In this document: positions 19,230 to 27,986 of the stretch, piece by piece
How the letters are laid out: every line of letters starts with the position of its first letter
Position numbering within the stretch: the first letter of the stretch is position 1
Origin: Alphaproteobacteria bacterium
GTDB taxonomy: Bacteria > Myxococcota_A > UBA796 > GCA-2862545
Direction: 5' to 3'
DNA: 64,000 nucleotides
Assembly: GCA_020632885.1 (NCBI GenBank)
Contig: JACKEQ010000009.1
Span: 1 to 64,000 of the forward strand
Position numbers and translations under genes: made by a program
The notes under the pieces: model-generated
What the model saw: the letters and a program-made list of their open reading frames with translations, nothing else
Told to the model about the DNA's origin: nothing
Databases searched by the model: none

Positions 19230-20099
19230 TCAGAAGCCTCCTCCAGCTTCGACCTCCTCCCACGGGATCCCGAGCTTCTGGGTGGCGATGCAGCGGACCA
19301 TCCCGGCGTGCACCGTGTCGGCGGCACCGAGGCGGGCCAGGTCGGCCAACCGCTCGCGCACGGCGTCCAGGTCCCCTCCATCGACCGCCTGCTCGATCCT
19401 CGCGAGGAGGAACCAGGTTCCCTCGGCCTTCTCCTTCCGCGAACGCCGGACGCTCGGCCGGTCCAGACCGAGCACGTCGATCGTGGCGCGCCCGCGCACG
19501 GAGCCCCCGAAAGCCTCGACCGCACCGAGCTCATCGAAGGCGAGGTGCTCAGCGGGATCGTCCGTGCCGTACGGATCGAGGACCAGCGGTGCTTCGGTGG
19601 CCTCCTGCCCGGGCTCTGGCGCCGTCAGGTGGCCTCCCTCGATGGGGAAGGCAGCGTTCTTCCAGATACGATTGCAGATCTGGCAGGTCGCCATGTAGTT
19701 CGACCACTCGTAGGCGAGCCACCAGTACCCGCTGGCGTGGGTGCCGGGAGTCGGCGGCTCGAGGAACCGTCGGCCGCGGACGTTGTTCAAGGACTCCAGC
19801 TCCTCGCCCAGATGCTCGGGATCGACCAGGTAGGCGGCGTTCTTGGGCCGGTAGTGCTCCACGTCTCCGTAGTCGGTCACCATGCGCTCGCAGTAGGCGC
19901 ACCGCTGGTCCTGGTGCGCGAAGTACGCGTCCTTCACACCGGTCTGCCAGATCTCGTTCTGCTCGATGTACGCCCCGATGCGCGCGATGTCCGGGGTCCC
20001 GTCCTCGCGCACCAGGGCCGCCACGGCCACACGATGCGGAGCGGCCCGCGCCTCGAAGGCGGTGCGCCCGTCCTCCGGCCGGCTCGGGTACCGGATCAC
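19230..20099 (-). CDS. HNH nuclease of a Septu-like (PtuB-like) two-gene system
   Basis: 289 residues. CAYCERMV followed by DVEHYRPKNA, then CQICNRIWKNAAFP, is the CxxC...EH...CxxC arrangement of HNH endonucleases linked to AAA ATPases (PtuB and retron Ec78-type HNH proteins). WLAYEWSNYMATCQICN resembles that family's core. The GTG at 20099 overlaps the ATPase stop (GTGA), so the two are made together. The pair lies on the opposite strand to both flanking operons. Anti-phage function is inferred from family and pairing. Confidence 0.7.
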   Translation of the reverse strand: MIRYPSRPEDGRTAFEARAAPHRVAVAALVREDGTPDIARIGAYIEQNEIWQTGVKDAYFAHQDQRCAYCERMVTDYGDVEHYRPKNAAYLVDPEHLGEELESLNNVRGRRFLEPPTPGTHASGYWWLAYEWSNYMATCQICNRIWKNAAFPIEGGHLTAPEPGQEATEAPLVLDPYGTDDPAEHLAFDELGAVEAFGGSVRGRATIDVLGLDRPSVRRSRKEKAEGTWFLLARIEQAVDGGDLDAVRERLADLARLGAADTVHAGMVRCIATQKLGIPWEEVEAGGGF

Positions 20100-21355
20100 T
20101 TCCGCGCGGCCCGGATCCGCGAGAGCTTTCCGGCGAGCCCCTCGAGCCCGGACTTCGCGGCCTCTTCGAGCAACTCACGGTCCTCGGGGGTCGCGCCGAA
20201 GACGCTCAGGCGATCTCGCAGCGTGCTCTCCAGCTCCTGACGTCCCGCGTCGTCCCGCGGGGTGCCACGCCGGAGGAGGTCGGCGTGCTCCCTCAGCTTC
20301 TCCACGGTGTCGGGGTCGTAGGTGGTGGACAGCCCGAACCACGGGCCCGTGAGGAGGTCGTCGACGTCGGCCCCGAGCGGCGGGTCGATCTGGCGGCTCG
20401 TGACCGACCCGTCGTCGTGGCGCCGGAGCACGTGGACCTCGCCGGGTCGGGCGCCCTGGATGGTGAGCGGGTTGTGCGTGGTGACGACGAAGGACGTGAC
20501 CGGGAAGGTGTCGCGGATCTCCTGGAGGATCGTGCGCTGCCAGCGGGGATGGAGGTGCAGGTCGATCTCGTCGACGAGCACGAGGGCGACCATCCTGTCC
20601 CGGAAGTCGCCGTCGACGAGGTCCGCGTGGACGTGGGACCAGCGCGCGATGAAGTCGAGGGTCCACCCGAGCGTGGTGAGGTAGCCGTCGGCGAGGTCGG
20701 CGAGGGCGCACTCCCGGACGGCGGGTCCGCGCACGGTGACCTCGTCGGAACCGACCTCGAGGGACTCGATGCCCGGCAGCAGGGCCAGGACGGTCTGCAC
20801 GACGCTCTCGAAGAAGGCCTGGGGCGCGCCGCCCCCGGACTTCAGGGCCGCGTGCTCACGGTTGCGGAGCCAGGTCTCGGCGTGGATGAGGCGGGCATTG
20901 GGGTCGAAGAGCGACGGCACGAACCAGACGCGGTCCAGCTCCCCCGCGACCGGTGGGTCGAAGCTGACGTCGCGATCGGGCCCCCCGAGGGCTCCGCCTC
21001 GCCGCGAGCCATACCCGAGCACGTCCCGCCCGACCGCCGGAAACGTGGTCTCGGCCCTCTCGATGTTCTTTGCGTTGGACGGAAGGGTCCGCCACTGCGA
21101 CCTTCCGGACGGCTCTGCGAGATGGAGCGTATACTCCCGGCTGGCGACGCCGCGGCACGGCACGGCACCGTCCTCCGATCGCGGGCGCAATGCCTTGGCG
21201 ACCGCCTGCAGGATCGTCGTCTTCCCGGAGCCGTTCTCGCCCAGCAGCACGGTCCACTGCCCCCGACCGGGCTCGGGGGCCTGGAAGTCGAGGGTGAGCT
21301 CCGGGATCCCCCGGACCGCACGCAGCTCCAGCCTCTCCAGCACGATGGGCTCCAC
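20096..21355 (-). CDS. AAA / SMC-like ATPase of a Septu-like (PtuA-like) two-gene system
   Basis: 419 residues. Walker A is GENGSGKTTIL (residues about 39-49), Walker B is VLVDEIDLHLHPRWQ, and FVVTTHNPLTI carries the H-loop. This is the OLD/AAA_21 type of ATPase that senses and licenses a partner nuclease in PtuAB. The GTG at 21355 follows GGAGGAGG. A divergent gene starts 98 bases away. No Toprim domain is visible, so it is not a full OLD nuclease. Confidence 0.7.
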   Translation of the reverse strand: MEPIVLERLELRAVRGIPELTLDFQAPEPGRGQWTVLLGENGSGKTTILQAVAKALRPRSEDGAVPCRGVASREYTLHLAEPSGRSQWRTLPSNAKNIERAETTFPAVGRDVLGYGSRRGGALGGPDRDVSFDPPVAGELDRVWFVPSLFDPNARLIHAETWLRNREHAALKSGGGAPQAFFESVVQTVLALLPGIESLEVGSDEVTVRGPAVRECALADLADGYLTTLGWTLDFIARWSHVHADLVDGDFRDRMVALVLVDEIDLHLHPRWQRTILQEIRDTFPVTSFVVTTHNPLTIQGARPGEVHVLRRHDDGSVTSRQIDPPLGADVDDLLTGPWFGLSTTYDPDTVEKLREHADLLRRGTPRDDAGRQELESTLRDRLSVFGATPEDRELLEEAAKSGLEGLAGKLSRIRAARK

Positions 21356-21370
21356 GCCACCTCCTCCGGG

Positions 21371-21376
21371 ATCCTA
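21371..21376 (-). promoter_or_regulatory. Putative -10 hexamer TAGGAT (minus strand)
   Basis: On the minus strand GATAGGAT lies 15 bases before the GTG at 21355, upstream of the Shine-Dalgarno. It sits in the divergent spacer between the defence pair and the lipid operon. Confidence 0.35.
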
Positions 21377-21453
21377 TCCGGGAACGTCCCTTCCGGGAGC
21401 CCCGACCGAGCCGTGCGCCGACGCGTTAGGTGCGCCCTTCGCCGAGAGGGAAC

Positions 21454-22326
21454 ATGCGCGTCCTCGTGAACCCCGCCGCAGGCGGCGGCCGTGCCGGGAA
21501 GCTGGCGGCCAGGTGGCTCGACGGCCTCGACGTCGACGTGCGCACCACGGTCGGACCCGAGCACGCCACCGCCCTCGTCCGCGCAGGACGGGAGGCCGGC
21601 GAGTCCGTGTTCGTCGCCGTCGGCGGCGACGGCACCCTCTTCGAGGTCGTCAACGGCGCCCTCTCCGCAGGGTCCGGCCGCCCCACCGTCGGCATCCTGC
21701 CCCTCGGCACCGGCAACTCCTTCGGCCGCGACATCGGCGTGAACGGCCCCGAGGACGCCCGCCGCGCCCTCGAGGACCGCACCACCCGCACCGTCGACGT
21801 GCTCCGCCTCGTCCACGACGACGGCGAGCTGTTCTCGATCAACCTCACCGGCCTCGGGTTCTCCGCGGCCGCCGGGTCCCTCACCAACCGCCGGTTCAAG
21901 CGCTTCGGCGCGTTCGGCTACGTGTTCGCCGTGCTCGTCGAGCTCTCCCGGCTCTCCGCCCCCGTCGTGCGCTACCGGGTCGACGGTGCGGACTGGGTCA
22001 CCGAGCCCCTCGTCATGCTCTCGTTGTGCAACAGCCAGTACACCGGCGGGGCCATGCAGATGGCCCCGGGAGCCGCCATCGACGACGGCCGGCTCGACCT
22101 CGTGCGCCTCGGGCCCATGTCGCGCACCGCGTTCCTGCGGGCCTTCCCGAAGATCTTCGCGGGCACCCACCTCGACCTGCCCAACGCCGGTCTCGTCCGC
22201 TGCACCGGCGTGGACCTCGACCTGCCCGGCCCCGTCGACGTCATGATCGACGGCGAGGTCCGCTCCCTCCACCTCACCCGCGTCGAGGTCCTGCCCGGCG
22301 CCCTGGAGGTCCTGTGTCCGACGTGA
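21454..22326 (+). CDS. Diacylglycerol / lipid kinase family protein (DAGK_cat)
   Basis: 290 residues. The N-terminus RVLVNPAAGGGRAG and the nucleotide motif VAVGGDGTLFEVVNG, then LPLGTGNSFGRDIG, are diagnostic of DAGK / sphingosine-kinase-like enzymes. The C-terminal beta sandwich (MIDGEV) is present. They phosphorylate a membrane lipid with ATP. The ATG at 21454 directly precedes the motif and follows GAGAGGG; an ATG/GTG further up adds only eight residues. It leads a four-gene coupled operon with an acyltransferase, consistent with phospholipid synthesis or recycling. Confidence 0.85.
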   Translation: MRVLVNPAAGGGRAGKLAARWLDGLDVDVRTTVGPEHATALVRAGREAGESVFVAVGGDGTLFEVVNGALSAGSGRPTVGILPLGTGNSFGRDIGVNGPEDARRALEDRTTRTVDVLRLVHDDGELFSINLTGLGFSAAAGSLTNRRFKRFGAFGYVFAVLVELSRLSAPVVRYRVDGADWVTEPLVMLSLCNSQYTGGAMQMAPGAAIDDGRLDLVRLGPMSRTAFLRAFPKIFAGTHLDLPNAGLVRCTGVDLDLPGPVDVMIDGEVRSLHLTRVEVLPGALEVLCPT

Positions 22327-23078
22327 GCGTCGAGCTCGATCCCGTCCGCAAGCGCGATCACCTCGTGTCCGCGGCCCTCTGGGGCGCCGGCATGGCGTGG
22401 ATGGTCCCCATGCTCGGCACCATGACCGCCCTGAACGCCACGGTGCTGCCGTCCCACCGCACCGAGCTCCTGAACCGCCTCTACTGCCGCGGCCAGATCG
22501 CGCTCACGGGGTCCCGCTGGAAGGCCGTCGTCGACCCCGCCGTCGACCCCGCGCAGCCCTACATGTTCTGCCAGAACCACACGAACCTCTTCGACCACGT
22601 CGCCCTCTACGACGCCACCCCGCACTTCAAGCAGGGCCTCGAGCTCGAGAAGCACTTCGACATCCCGGTGTACGGCTGGTTCATGAAGGCCCGGGGCACC
22701 ATCCCGGTCCGGTCGGGGAAGGAAGGGCAGACGCCCGAGATCATGCAGAACATGCGCGACGAGATCGCCCGCGGGCACTCGATCCTCGCCTTCCCCGAGG
22801 GGCACCGCACCCTGGACGGTCGCGTGGGGCCCTTCCGCCGCGGGGTGTTCTTCATCGCCCGCGACCTCGGCATCCCCATCGCGCCCGTCGCGGTGACCGG
22901 GATGTACCGCGTGAACCGCAAGGGCAGCTGGCTCATCCGGCCCGGCCACGAGGTCACGGTGTACGTGGACGCCCCGATCCCCACGAAGGGCCTGCCGGAC
23001 AGCGCCATCCCCGAGCTCGCCGAGCAGGTCCGCGACGCCATCGTGGCCCGCGTGGACGCGTACTGGCAGGGCGCATGA
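22323..23078 (+). CDS. PlsC-type 1-acylglycerol-3-phosphate acyltransferase
   Basis: 251 residues. The catalytic HX4D motif is NHTNLFDH and the phosphate-binding block is FPEGHRTLDG, both standard for LPLAT/PlsC. Hydrophobic residues about 14-35 may anchor it to the membrane. The GTG at 22323 overlaps the lipid-kinase stop (GTGA); a GTG nine bases upstream is the alternative. The pairing with a lipid kinase suggests sequential phosphorylation and acylation of glycerolipids. Confidence 0.85.
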   Translation: MSVELDPVRKRDHLVSAALWGAGMAWMVPMLGTMTALNATVLPSHRTELLNRLYCRGQIALTGSRWKAVVDPAVDPAQPYMFCQNHTNLFDHVALYDATPHFKQGLELEKHFDIPVYGWFMKARGTIPVRSGKEGQTPEIMQNMRDEIARGHSILAFPEGHRTLDGRVGPFRRGVFFIARDLGIPIAPVAVTGMYRVNRKGSWLIRPGHEVTVYVDAPIPTKGLPDSAIPELAEQVRDAIVARVDAYWQGA

Positions 23079-23668
23079 CCCGCTCGAAGCGCGCGGAGGA
23101 ACGGCGCAGCCAGATCCTGGAGCACGCCCTCCTCGTCTTCGCCCACCAGGGCTACCACGGGGCCTCGGTGAGCGACATCGTGAAGGCCGCAGGCGTCGCG
23201 CGCGGGACGTTCTACCTGTACTTCGACAGCAAGGAGGCCGTCTTCCGCGAGCTCCTCGACGAGCTGCTCTCCACCCTGCGGTCGAGCGTGCGCGGCATGG
23301 ACATCGGGCCGTCCGCCGCACCCATGCAGGAGCAGCTCCAGGGCATCCTGGTGCGGATCCTGCGCACCGCCGAGAGCAACCGCGCCCTCACCCGCATCAT
23401 CTTCCGGGAGGCCGTGGGCCTCGACGAGGCCGTGGACGCCAAGCTCCAGGGCTTCAACGATGGGCTGCAGGCCTGGCTCGTGGCGGCCCTCACGGTGGGC
23501 GAGGGCCTCGAGCTCGTGCGCCCGACCGACCGGGACGTCGCCGCGACCTGCATCCTGGGTGCCGTGCGGCAGGTCATCGACCGCTACGTGGTCCAGTCGG
23601 ACGCACCGCTGGACGCAGAGTCCATCGCCGCCGCCGTGGTGCGCTTCAGCCTCGAGGGGCTGGCGTGA
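23075..23668 (+). CDS. TetR-family transcriptional regulator
   Basis: 197 residues. An N-terminal helix-turn-helix (ILEHALLVFAHQGYHGAS, then VKAAGVARGTFYLYFDSKEAVF) is typical of TetR. The C-terminal ligand domain is helical and unassigned. It sits inside a lipid operon by ATGA and GTGA overlaps, so it probably senses a lipid or acyl compound and may regulate its own operon. No clear operator palindrome was found in the 98-bp spacer upstream of 21454. Confidence 0.9.
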   Translation: MTRSKRAEERRSQILEHALLVFAHQGYHGASVSDIVKAAGVARGTFYLYFDSKEAVFRELLDELLSTLRSSVRGMDIGPSAAPMQEQLQGILVRILRTAESNRALTRIIFREAVGLDEAVDAKLQGFNDGLQAWLVAALTVGEGLELVRPTDRDVAATCILGAVRQVIDRYVVQSDAPLDAESIAAAVVRFSLEGLA

Positions 23669-24342
23669 AGGAGCTGGCGGGCGGGATCCACACCCTCGCC
23701 GGCCCGCTGCGCTTCCTGGGTCTCGAGGTGGGCGCGCGCATGACGGTGCTGGAGCTCGACGGGGGGCTGCTCGTGCACTCGCCCCTCGGCGTGGAGCCCG
23801 AGACGCTCGCCCCTCTCGGCGAGGTGCGCTGGGTGGTCGCGCCCAACAAGCTCCACCACCTCTTCGTGGGCCCGTGGGTCGCGCGGGGGGCCGAGGGCTG
23901 GGCGGCCGCCGGACTGCCCCAGAAGCGGCCGGACGTCGCGTTCACGGGTGTGCTGGAGGGCGACGTGCAGCCCTTCGGCTCCGACGTCGAGGTCGTGCCG
24001 CTCACGTGCTTCGGGCTCACGAACGAGGTCCTGCTGCACCACCGGCCGAGCCGCACGCTGATCACGACCGACCTCGTGTTCAACGTGCCGCCCACGGCCC
24101 CGTGGCTCACCCGGGCCGCGTTCACCTGCGCGTGCGCCTACCCGGGCTGCCGGACGTCCCTGCTGGAGCGGGTGGCCATGGACCGCGGGTGCGCCCGTCA
24201 GGACTTCGCCCGCATCCTGGACCTCGACTTCGACCGGCTGATCATGGCGCACGGCGAGGTCGTCGAGACGGGCGGCAAGGACGCTCTGGCTGCGGCGTTC
24301 GCCTGGTTGGGACAGCCCGCGACCGAACTCAGAGGTCCATGA
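23665..24342 (+). CDS. DUF4336 (metallo-beta-lactamase-like fold) protein
   Basis: 225 residues. The segments MTVLELDGGLLVHSP, VVAPNKLHHLFVGPW, RTLITTDLVFN and LIMAHGEVVETGG match the layout of DUF4336, a distant MBL-fold family of unknown reaction. The GTG start overlaps the TetR stop (GTGA). It ends the lipid operon, and its last 14 bases overlap the end of the convergent beta-propeller gene. Function inside lipid metabolism is only inferred from context. Confidence 0.7.
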   Translation: MKELAGGIHTLAGPLRFLGLEVGARMTVLELDGGLLVHSPLGVEPETLAPLGEVRWVVAPNKLHHLFVGPWVARGAEGWAAAGLPQKRPDVAFTGVLEGDVQPFGSDVEVVPLTCFGLTNEVLLHHRPSRTLITTDLVFNVPPTAPWLTRAAFTCACAYPGCRTSLLERVAMDRGCARQDFARILDLDFDRLIMAHGEVVETGGKDALAAAFAWLGQPATELRGP

Positions 24343-25303
24343 TCCAGGCGGCGCGCCAGGTGGCCGTCGCCTCGGGCAGCGCGGTGAACGCCACCCGCGG
24401 GCGCGCACCGCCGACCACCGCGGGGTCGCCCACCGCCACGAGGCCCGTGCGGAGCTCCCGTACGGGGCCTCCGTCCGTGGGGACCACGCGCAGCACGGAC
24501 ACCTCGCCGCGTCCCGGCGCGACGATCACCGCGTCCCGCTCGGGCGTGAGCGCCAGCCGGGCGGTCGGCAGGCGGACGTCGCTGGCGAGGACCTTCGGGC
24601 CCGAGCCGTCCTCGACGAGCAGATCCCAGGCGGCGTCGCGCTGCTGGAGGTACACGACCCGCCCCGCAGCGTCGAAGGCCGGACGGGTCTGCACGCCCGG
24701 CCGCACGGCGACCTCGACCTCCTTCCCGTCGGCCTCGCGCACCCAGATGTCCAGGTCGCCCTTGCCGCGCGCGAACGCCACCCGGGCATCGCCGACGTCC
24801 CAGGCGGGCCAGGCCTCCTGGGCGGCCGTGTGGGTCAGCGGCGTGACCGGCGCCTGGGGAGGCTCGCTGGTGCCGTACGCCATGACGTCGGCCTGCTCGC
24901 CCCCCACGAAGGCCAGGCGGCCGCCCGGACCGATGGTCGGGTAGGCGAGGTCGCCCTGCACACGGTCCACGGAGAGGAGCTCGTAGCCCGCGCTCATGAC
25001 GACGAAGTACAGGCGGGACGCCGAGCCCTCGTGGCGGCCCTCGAACACCAGCGACCCCTCGCAATGCCACACGGGGTGCGCGTAGTGGGGATGCGTGGCG
25101 AAGGGGGAGCTCCCCGGCATGGTCACCCGGACGAGCTCCCCGGGTGGACCGGCCCAGAGGCCGCTGTGGCGGTCCATGTCGCCGACCTGGACGGCCAGCT
25201 TCTCGCCATCCGCCGACCACGCGAGGGCCAGGGCATGGGCCTCGACGTCGATCGGCACCCGCTCGGGCGTCCCCGCGGAGGCCGCGAGGACGAGCGCGAT
25301 CAC
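24329..25303 (-). CDS. Secreted TolB / WD40-like beta-propeller protein
   Basis: 324 residues. MIALVLAASA looks like a signal peptide. Repeating blocks such as ALAWSADGEKLAVQ, AYPTIGPGGRLAFVGG and AWPAWDVGDARVAFARG are TolB-type (PD40) blades. It probably sits in the periplasm as a binding or scaffold protein. The GTG at 25303 overlaps the stop of the NqrM-like gene (GTGA). No TolB-specific partner genes are nearby. Confidence 0.65.
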   Translation of the reverse strand: MIALVLAASAGTPERVPIDVEAHALALAWSADGEKLAVQVGDMDRHSGLWAGPPGELVRVTMPGSSPFATHPHYAHPVWHCEGSLVFEGRHEGSASRLYFVVMSAGYELLSVDRVQGDLAYPTIGPGGRLAFVGGEQADVMAYGTSEPPQAPVTPLTHTAAQEAWPAWDVGDARVAFARGKGDLDIWVREADGKEVEVAVRPGVQTRPAFDAAGRVVYLQQRDAAWDLLVEDGSGPKVLASDVRLPTARLALTPERDAVIVAPGRGEVSVLRVVPTDGGPVRELRTGLVAVGDPAVVGGARPRVAFTALPEATATWRAAWIMDL

Positions 25304-25536
25304 CGGTGGTGCGCGGGGTTCGGGTGGCCGAGCTGGGCGATCCGCACGAGCTCCGCATCCGTCGGGCAGACGTCCGCCGCCTTGCGGCCGCAGGCGCTGC
25401 AGGAGCCGTGACCCTCCTCCTCGAGGCGCGCAGCCCCCCCGCAGGAGCCGGTGAGCTCGCGGTCCGAGAGGATGACCCCGATCGACAGGCCCGCCATCGC
25501 GAGCCCGAACAGGCCGACCGTGAGCAGGATCTCCAT
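25300..25536 (-). CDS. NqrM-like small membrane protein
   Basis: 78 residues. It has one N-terminal membrane helix (LLTVGLFGLAMAGLSIGVIL), then LTGSCGG and a CSACG cluster. NqrM (DUF539), the assembly factor that delivers iron to Na+-translocating NADH:quinone reductase, has the same helix, GSCGG and Cys-pair layout. GGAGG lies before the ATG. No nqr structural genes are in this window, so the role is inferred from resemblance only. Confidence 0.55.
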   Translation of the reverse strand: MEILLTVGLFGLAMAGLSIGVILSDRELTGSCGGAARLEEEGHGSCSACGRKAADVCPTDAELVRIAQLGHPNPAHHR

Positions 25537-25590
25537 GCGTCCTCCAGGCTCCAGCCGTAACCCGCACACGCCGACGTCGCCTGCGTGAGC

Positions 25591-25596
25591 TAGGTT
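25591..25596 (+). promoter_or_regulatory. Putative -10 hexamer TAGGTT
   Basis: GCTAGGTT lies 18 bases before the GTG at 25615, with GGAGG between. Confidence 0.35.
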
Positions 25597-25614
25597 CTCC
25601 GCGGAGGCGACTGC

Positions 25615-27333
25615 GTGCGGACCCCCCTGCTGATCCTCGGGCTCTCGGCCTGCGCACCAGAGCCCCCTCCGCCCGTGCTCGCCGACCTCGAGCTCCCGGG
25701 TGGCGAGCGCTTCACCCTCCATCCCCCGGTGGTCGGGCAGGGCACGGACGTCCGGCTCACCCTGGACTCCCTGCGGAGCTCCCTGTCCTTCGAGAGCACC
25801 ACCCTCGACCTCGCCAACGACGGGCTCGAGCTGGCGAGCTTCGCCGTGCTGGACGGCTTCACCGCGACGGCCGAGCTCTCCGTCGCCCCCGACGCACCGA
25901 CCGGGCCACTCGACGCCACCCTCGTGGTGGACGGGTCCACCTGGGTCCTGGAGGACGCCCTCACGGTCATCGAGGAGCACCTCGAGGTCGACCCCGGCCA
26001 GGCCCGGATGGGCGAGGTGGCGTCCGTGCGGATCACGGGCGTGGGGACGGACTGGGAGCCCGGGACCACCTGGGCGCGGTTCGGCCAGGACGTGCAGACG
26101 GTGTCCGTGGAGGTCGAGAGCCCCACGTCGCTGGTGGCGCGCATCGCCGTCGCGGGGAACGCGCTGCCGGGCGACCGCGACGTGGTGGTGGAGAGCGGGG
26201 GCACGCCGCTCGTGCTCTACGGCGGCTTCACCGTCGATCGCGTCGTGCTGACGGCCTCCTTCGACCCCCCGGTCGTCTCCCAGGGCGAGGAGGTCGACGT
26301 GGTCATCGAGGCCGTGAACACCCACTTCGACCCCGGCTTCGCCCCCGAGCAGGTCCAGTTCTGGCGGCAGACGAGCCCCATCGCGGACTTCACCTGGCTC
26401 GCCTTCGAGGCCGTGAGCGACACGCGGATCGAAGGGCGGATGAAGGTCAGCAACGCCGCGAGCGCGGGCTTCCGCGACGTCTTCCTGGACGGCGCGGCGG
26501 AGGATCTCCTGGTGCAGGACGCCTTCGAGGTGCTGCCGGTGGCCCCCGACCCGCTGAACGCCTTCTTCGCGCGCGGGTTCGACGTGCGCCGCACGCTGCA
26601 CGCGGACGGCTCCACCACCGACGACGTGGTGGCCTTCGCGACCTTCATCGTGCCCCTGGATCCCCCGTGTGGGCCGCCCTTCTCACCCCCTTCGGGCCCG
26701 GTGCCCTTCGACATCGAGGGGGTCTTCGTGGCACCCACACCACCGGAGGCCATCGACTGTCCCGAGCCCCTGACGATCGACGCCGGCGAGCACGTGTTCT
26801 TCGAGTCGCCCACGAACGTGGTGACGCTCCACCGCGACGTGTCGGGACCCACCGGTCAGATCGTGTACCGGGGCCGCGACCTGACCCTCGCCGACTACCA
26901 CTTCGGGCAGACCTACTCGATCCGGGTGAGCGGGAGCCCGGACGGCATCCCGGCCTTCACGGTGGACGACGCCCAGCCCACCGTCCCGATGGACTACCGC
27001 GTAACCACGCCCCTCGCGGGCACGACCCACGACCGCTTCGAGCCCCTGCCGCTCGCCTGGACCCCCGCAGGGGTCTACCCCACCGGCCTCTTCACGATGT
27101 CGGTCACGGGCACCCTCGACGCCACCGGGCAGGGCGCGATGGCCGCCGTCCTGCCGTTCGACGACGGCACCTGGACCTTCGGCAGCGGCACGCTGTCCCA
27201 GCTGGCCGCCGGCCCCGTGCGCTTCCAGGCGATCTCCGCCGTGGAAGGTCGGATCTGGCAGCTCCCGGTGAACGGCTGGAACCACCAGGGCGACTCCACC
27301 CTGGTCACCACGGCCGCCTTCACCCTCGACTGA
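25615..27333 (+). CDS. Large lipoprotein with repeated Ig/IPT-like beta domains
   Basis: 572 residues. The signal ends in a lipobox (LGLSAC). Three segments repeat a pattern of VVGQGTDVRLTL, QARMGEVASVRITG and PVVSQGEEVDVVIE, suggesting IPT/TIG-like Ig folds at about residues 35-120, 125-210 and 215-310. The C-terminal half has a Cys pair and is unassigned. It is probably surface exposed. The GTG start directly precedes the signal peptide and follows GGAGG. Confidence 0.55.
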   Translation: MRTPLLILGLSACAPEPPPPVLADLELPGGERFTLHPPVVGQGTDVRLTLDSLRSSLSFESTTLDLANDGLELASFAVLDGFTATAELSVAPDAPTGPLDATLVVDGSTWVLEDALTVIEEHLEVDPGQARMGEVASVRITGVGTDWEPGTTWARFGQDVQTVSVEVESPTSLVARIAVAGNALPGDRDVVVESGGTPLVLYGGFTVDRVVLTASFDPPVVSQGEEVDVVIEAVNTHFDPGFAPEQVQFWRQTSPIADFTWLAFEAVSDTRIEGRMKVSNAASAGFRDVFLDGAAEDLLVQDAFEVLPVAPDPLNAFFARGFDVRRTLHADGSTTDDVVAFATFIVPLDPPCGPPFSPPSGPVPFDIEGVFVAPTPPEAIDCPEPLTIDAGEHVFFESPTNVVTLHRDVSGPTGQIVYRGRDLTLADYHFGQTYSIRVSGSPDGIPAFTVDDAQPTVPMDYRVTTPLAGTTHDRFEPLPLAWTPAGVYPTGLFTMSVTGTLDATGQGAMAAVLPFDDGTWTFGSGTLSQLAAGPVRFQAISAVEGRIWQLPVNGWNHQGDSTLVTTAAFTLD

Positions 27334-27338
27334 GCTGG

Positions 27339-27986
27339 TCACCCGGCGCTGCGGGCGTCCTCGATCCACCAGAGCAGGGCGGCGCGCCGGAGATCCAGCA
27401 TCGACCCGTGCCCGAGCTTCCGGCGCAGGTTGGCCTGGTGGGCCTCGACGGTCTTCGTGCTGATGTGGAGCACGTGGGCGATGCCCCCGGAGCTCTCGCC
27501 CTTCCCCATGAGCCGGAAGATCTCGAGCTCCCGGGGCGAGAGCGAGCCCATGGGGTCGATGGTGTCGCCACCGCCCGCCAGCCGCCGCGCGACCCCCTGC
27601 AGCACGCGCTGGGACAGGAAGATCTCCCCCCGCCGCACCACCTCCACCGCGCGCAACAGCTGACCGGGCGCGTCGGTCTTGGCGAGGAACCCGCTGGCCC
27701 CCGCGCGCACGCACCGCTCCGCGTAGAGTTCCTCGTCCAGCATGCTCACGACCAGGAGCCGCGCGTGGTGCTTCAGCCCGAGCGCCCGCTCCAGCAGGCT
27801 GGTCCCGCTGATGTCCGGGAGGTCCAGGTCGAGCGTGACGAGGTCGCAGCGCGCGATCAGCGCGAGGGCCTCGGAGGCGTCGGCCGCCTCCCCCTCCACG
27901 ATCACGTCGGGCAGCTCGCGCAGGAGGGCACGGATGCCGAACCGGAACAGCGGGTGGTCGTCCACGATGCCGATGCGGAACGTCAC
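27339..27986 (-). CDS. NarL/LuxR-family response regulator
   Basis: 215 residues. The receiver domain has acidic residues DD in GIVDDHPLF, the phospho-acceptor Asp in LVTLDLDLPD and Lys in FLAKTDAPG. The C-terminal LuxR HTH reads LSPRELEIFRLMGKGESSGGIAHVLHISTKTVEAHQ. The GTG at 27986 overlaps the stop of the partner histidine kinase (GTGA). It ends six bases from the convergent lipoprotein gene. Confidence 0.9.
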   Translation of the reverse strand: MTFRIGIVDDHPLFRFGIRALLRELPDVIVEGEAADASEALALIARCDLVTLDLDLPDISGTSLLERALGLKHHARLLVVSMLDEELYAERCVRAGASGFLAKTDAPGQLLRAVEVVRRGEIFLSQRVLQGVARRLAGGGDTIDPMGSLSPRELEIFRLMGKGESSGGIAHVLHISTKTVEAHQANLRRKLGHGSMLDLRRAALLWWIEDARSAG

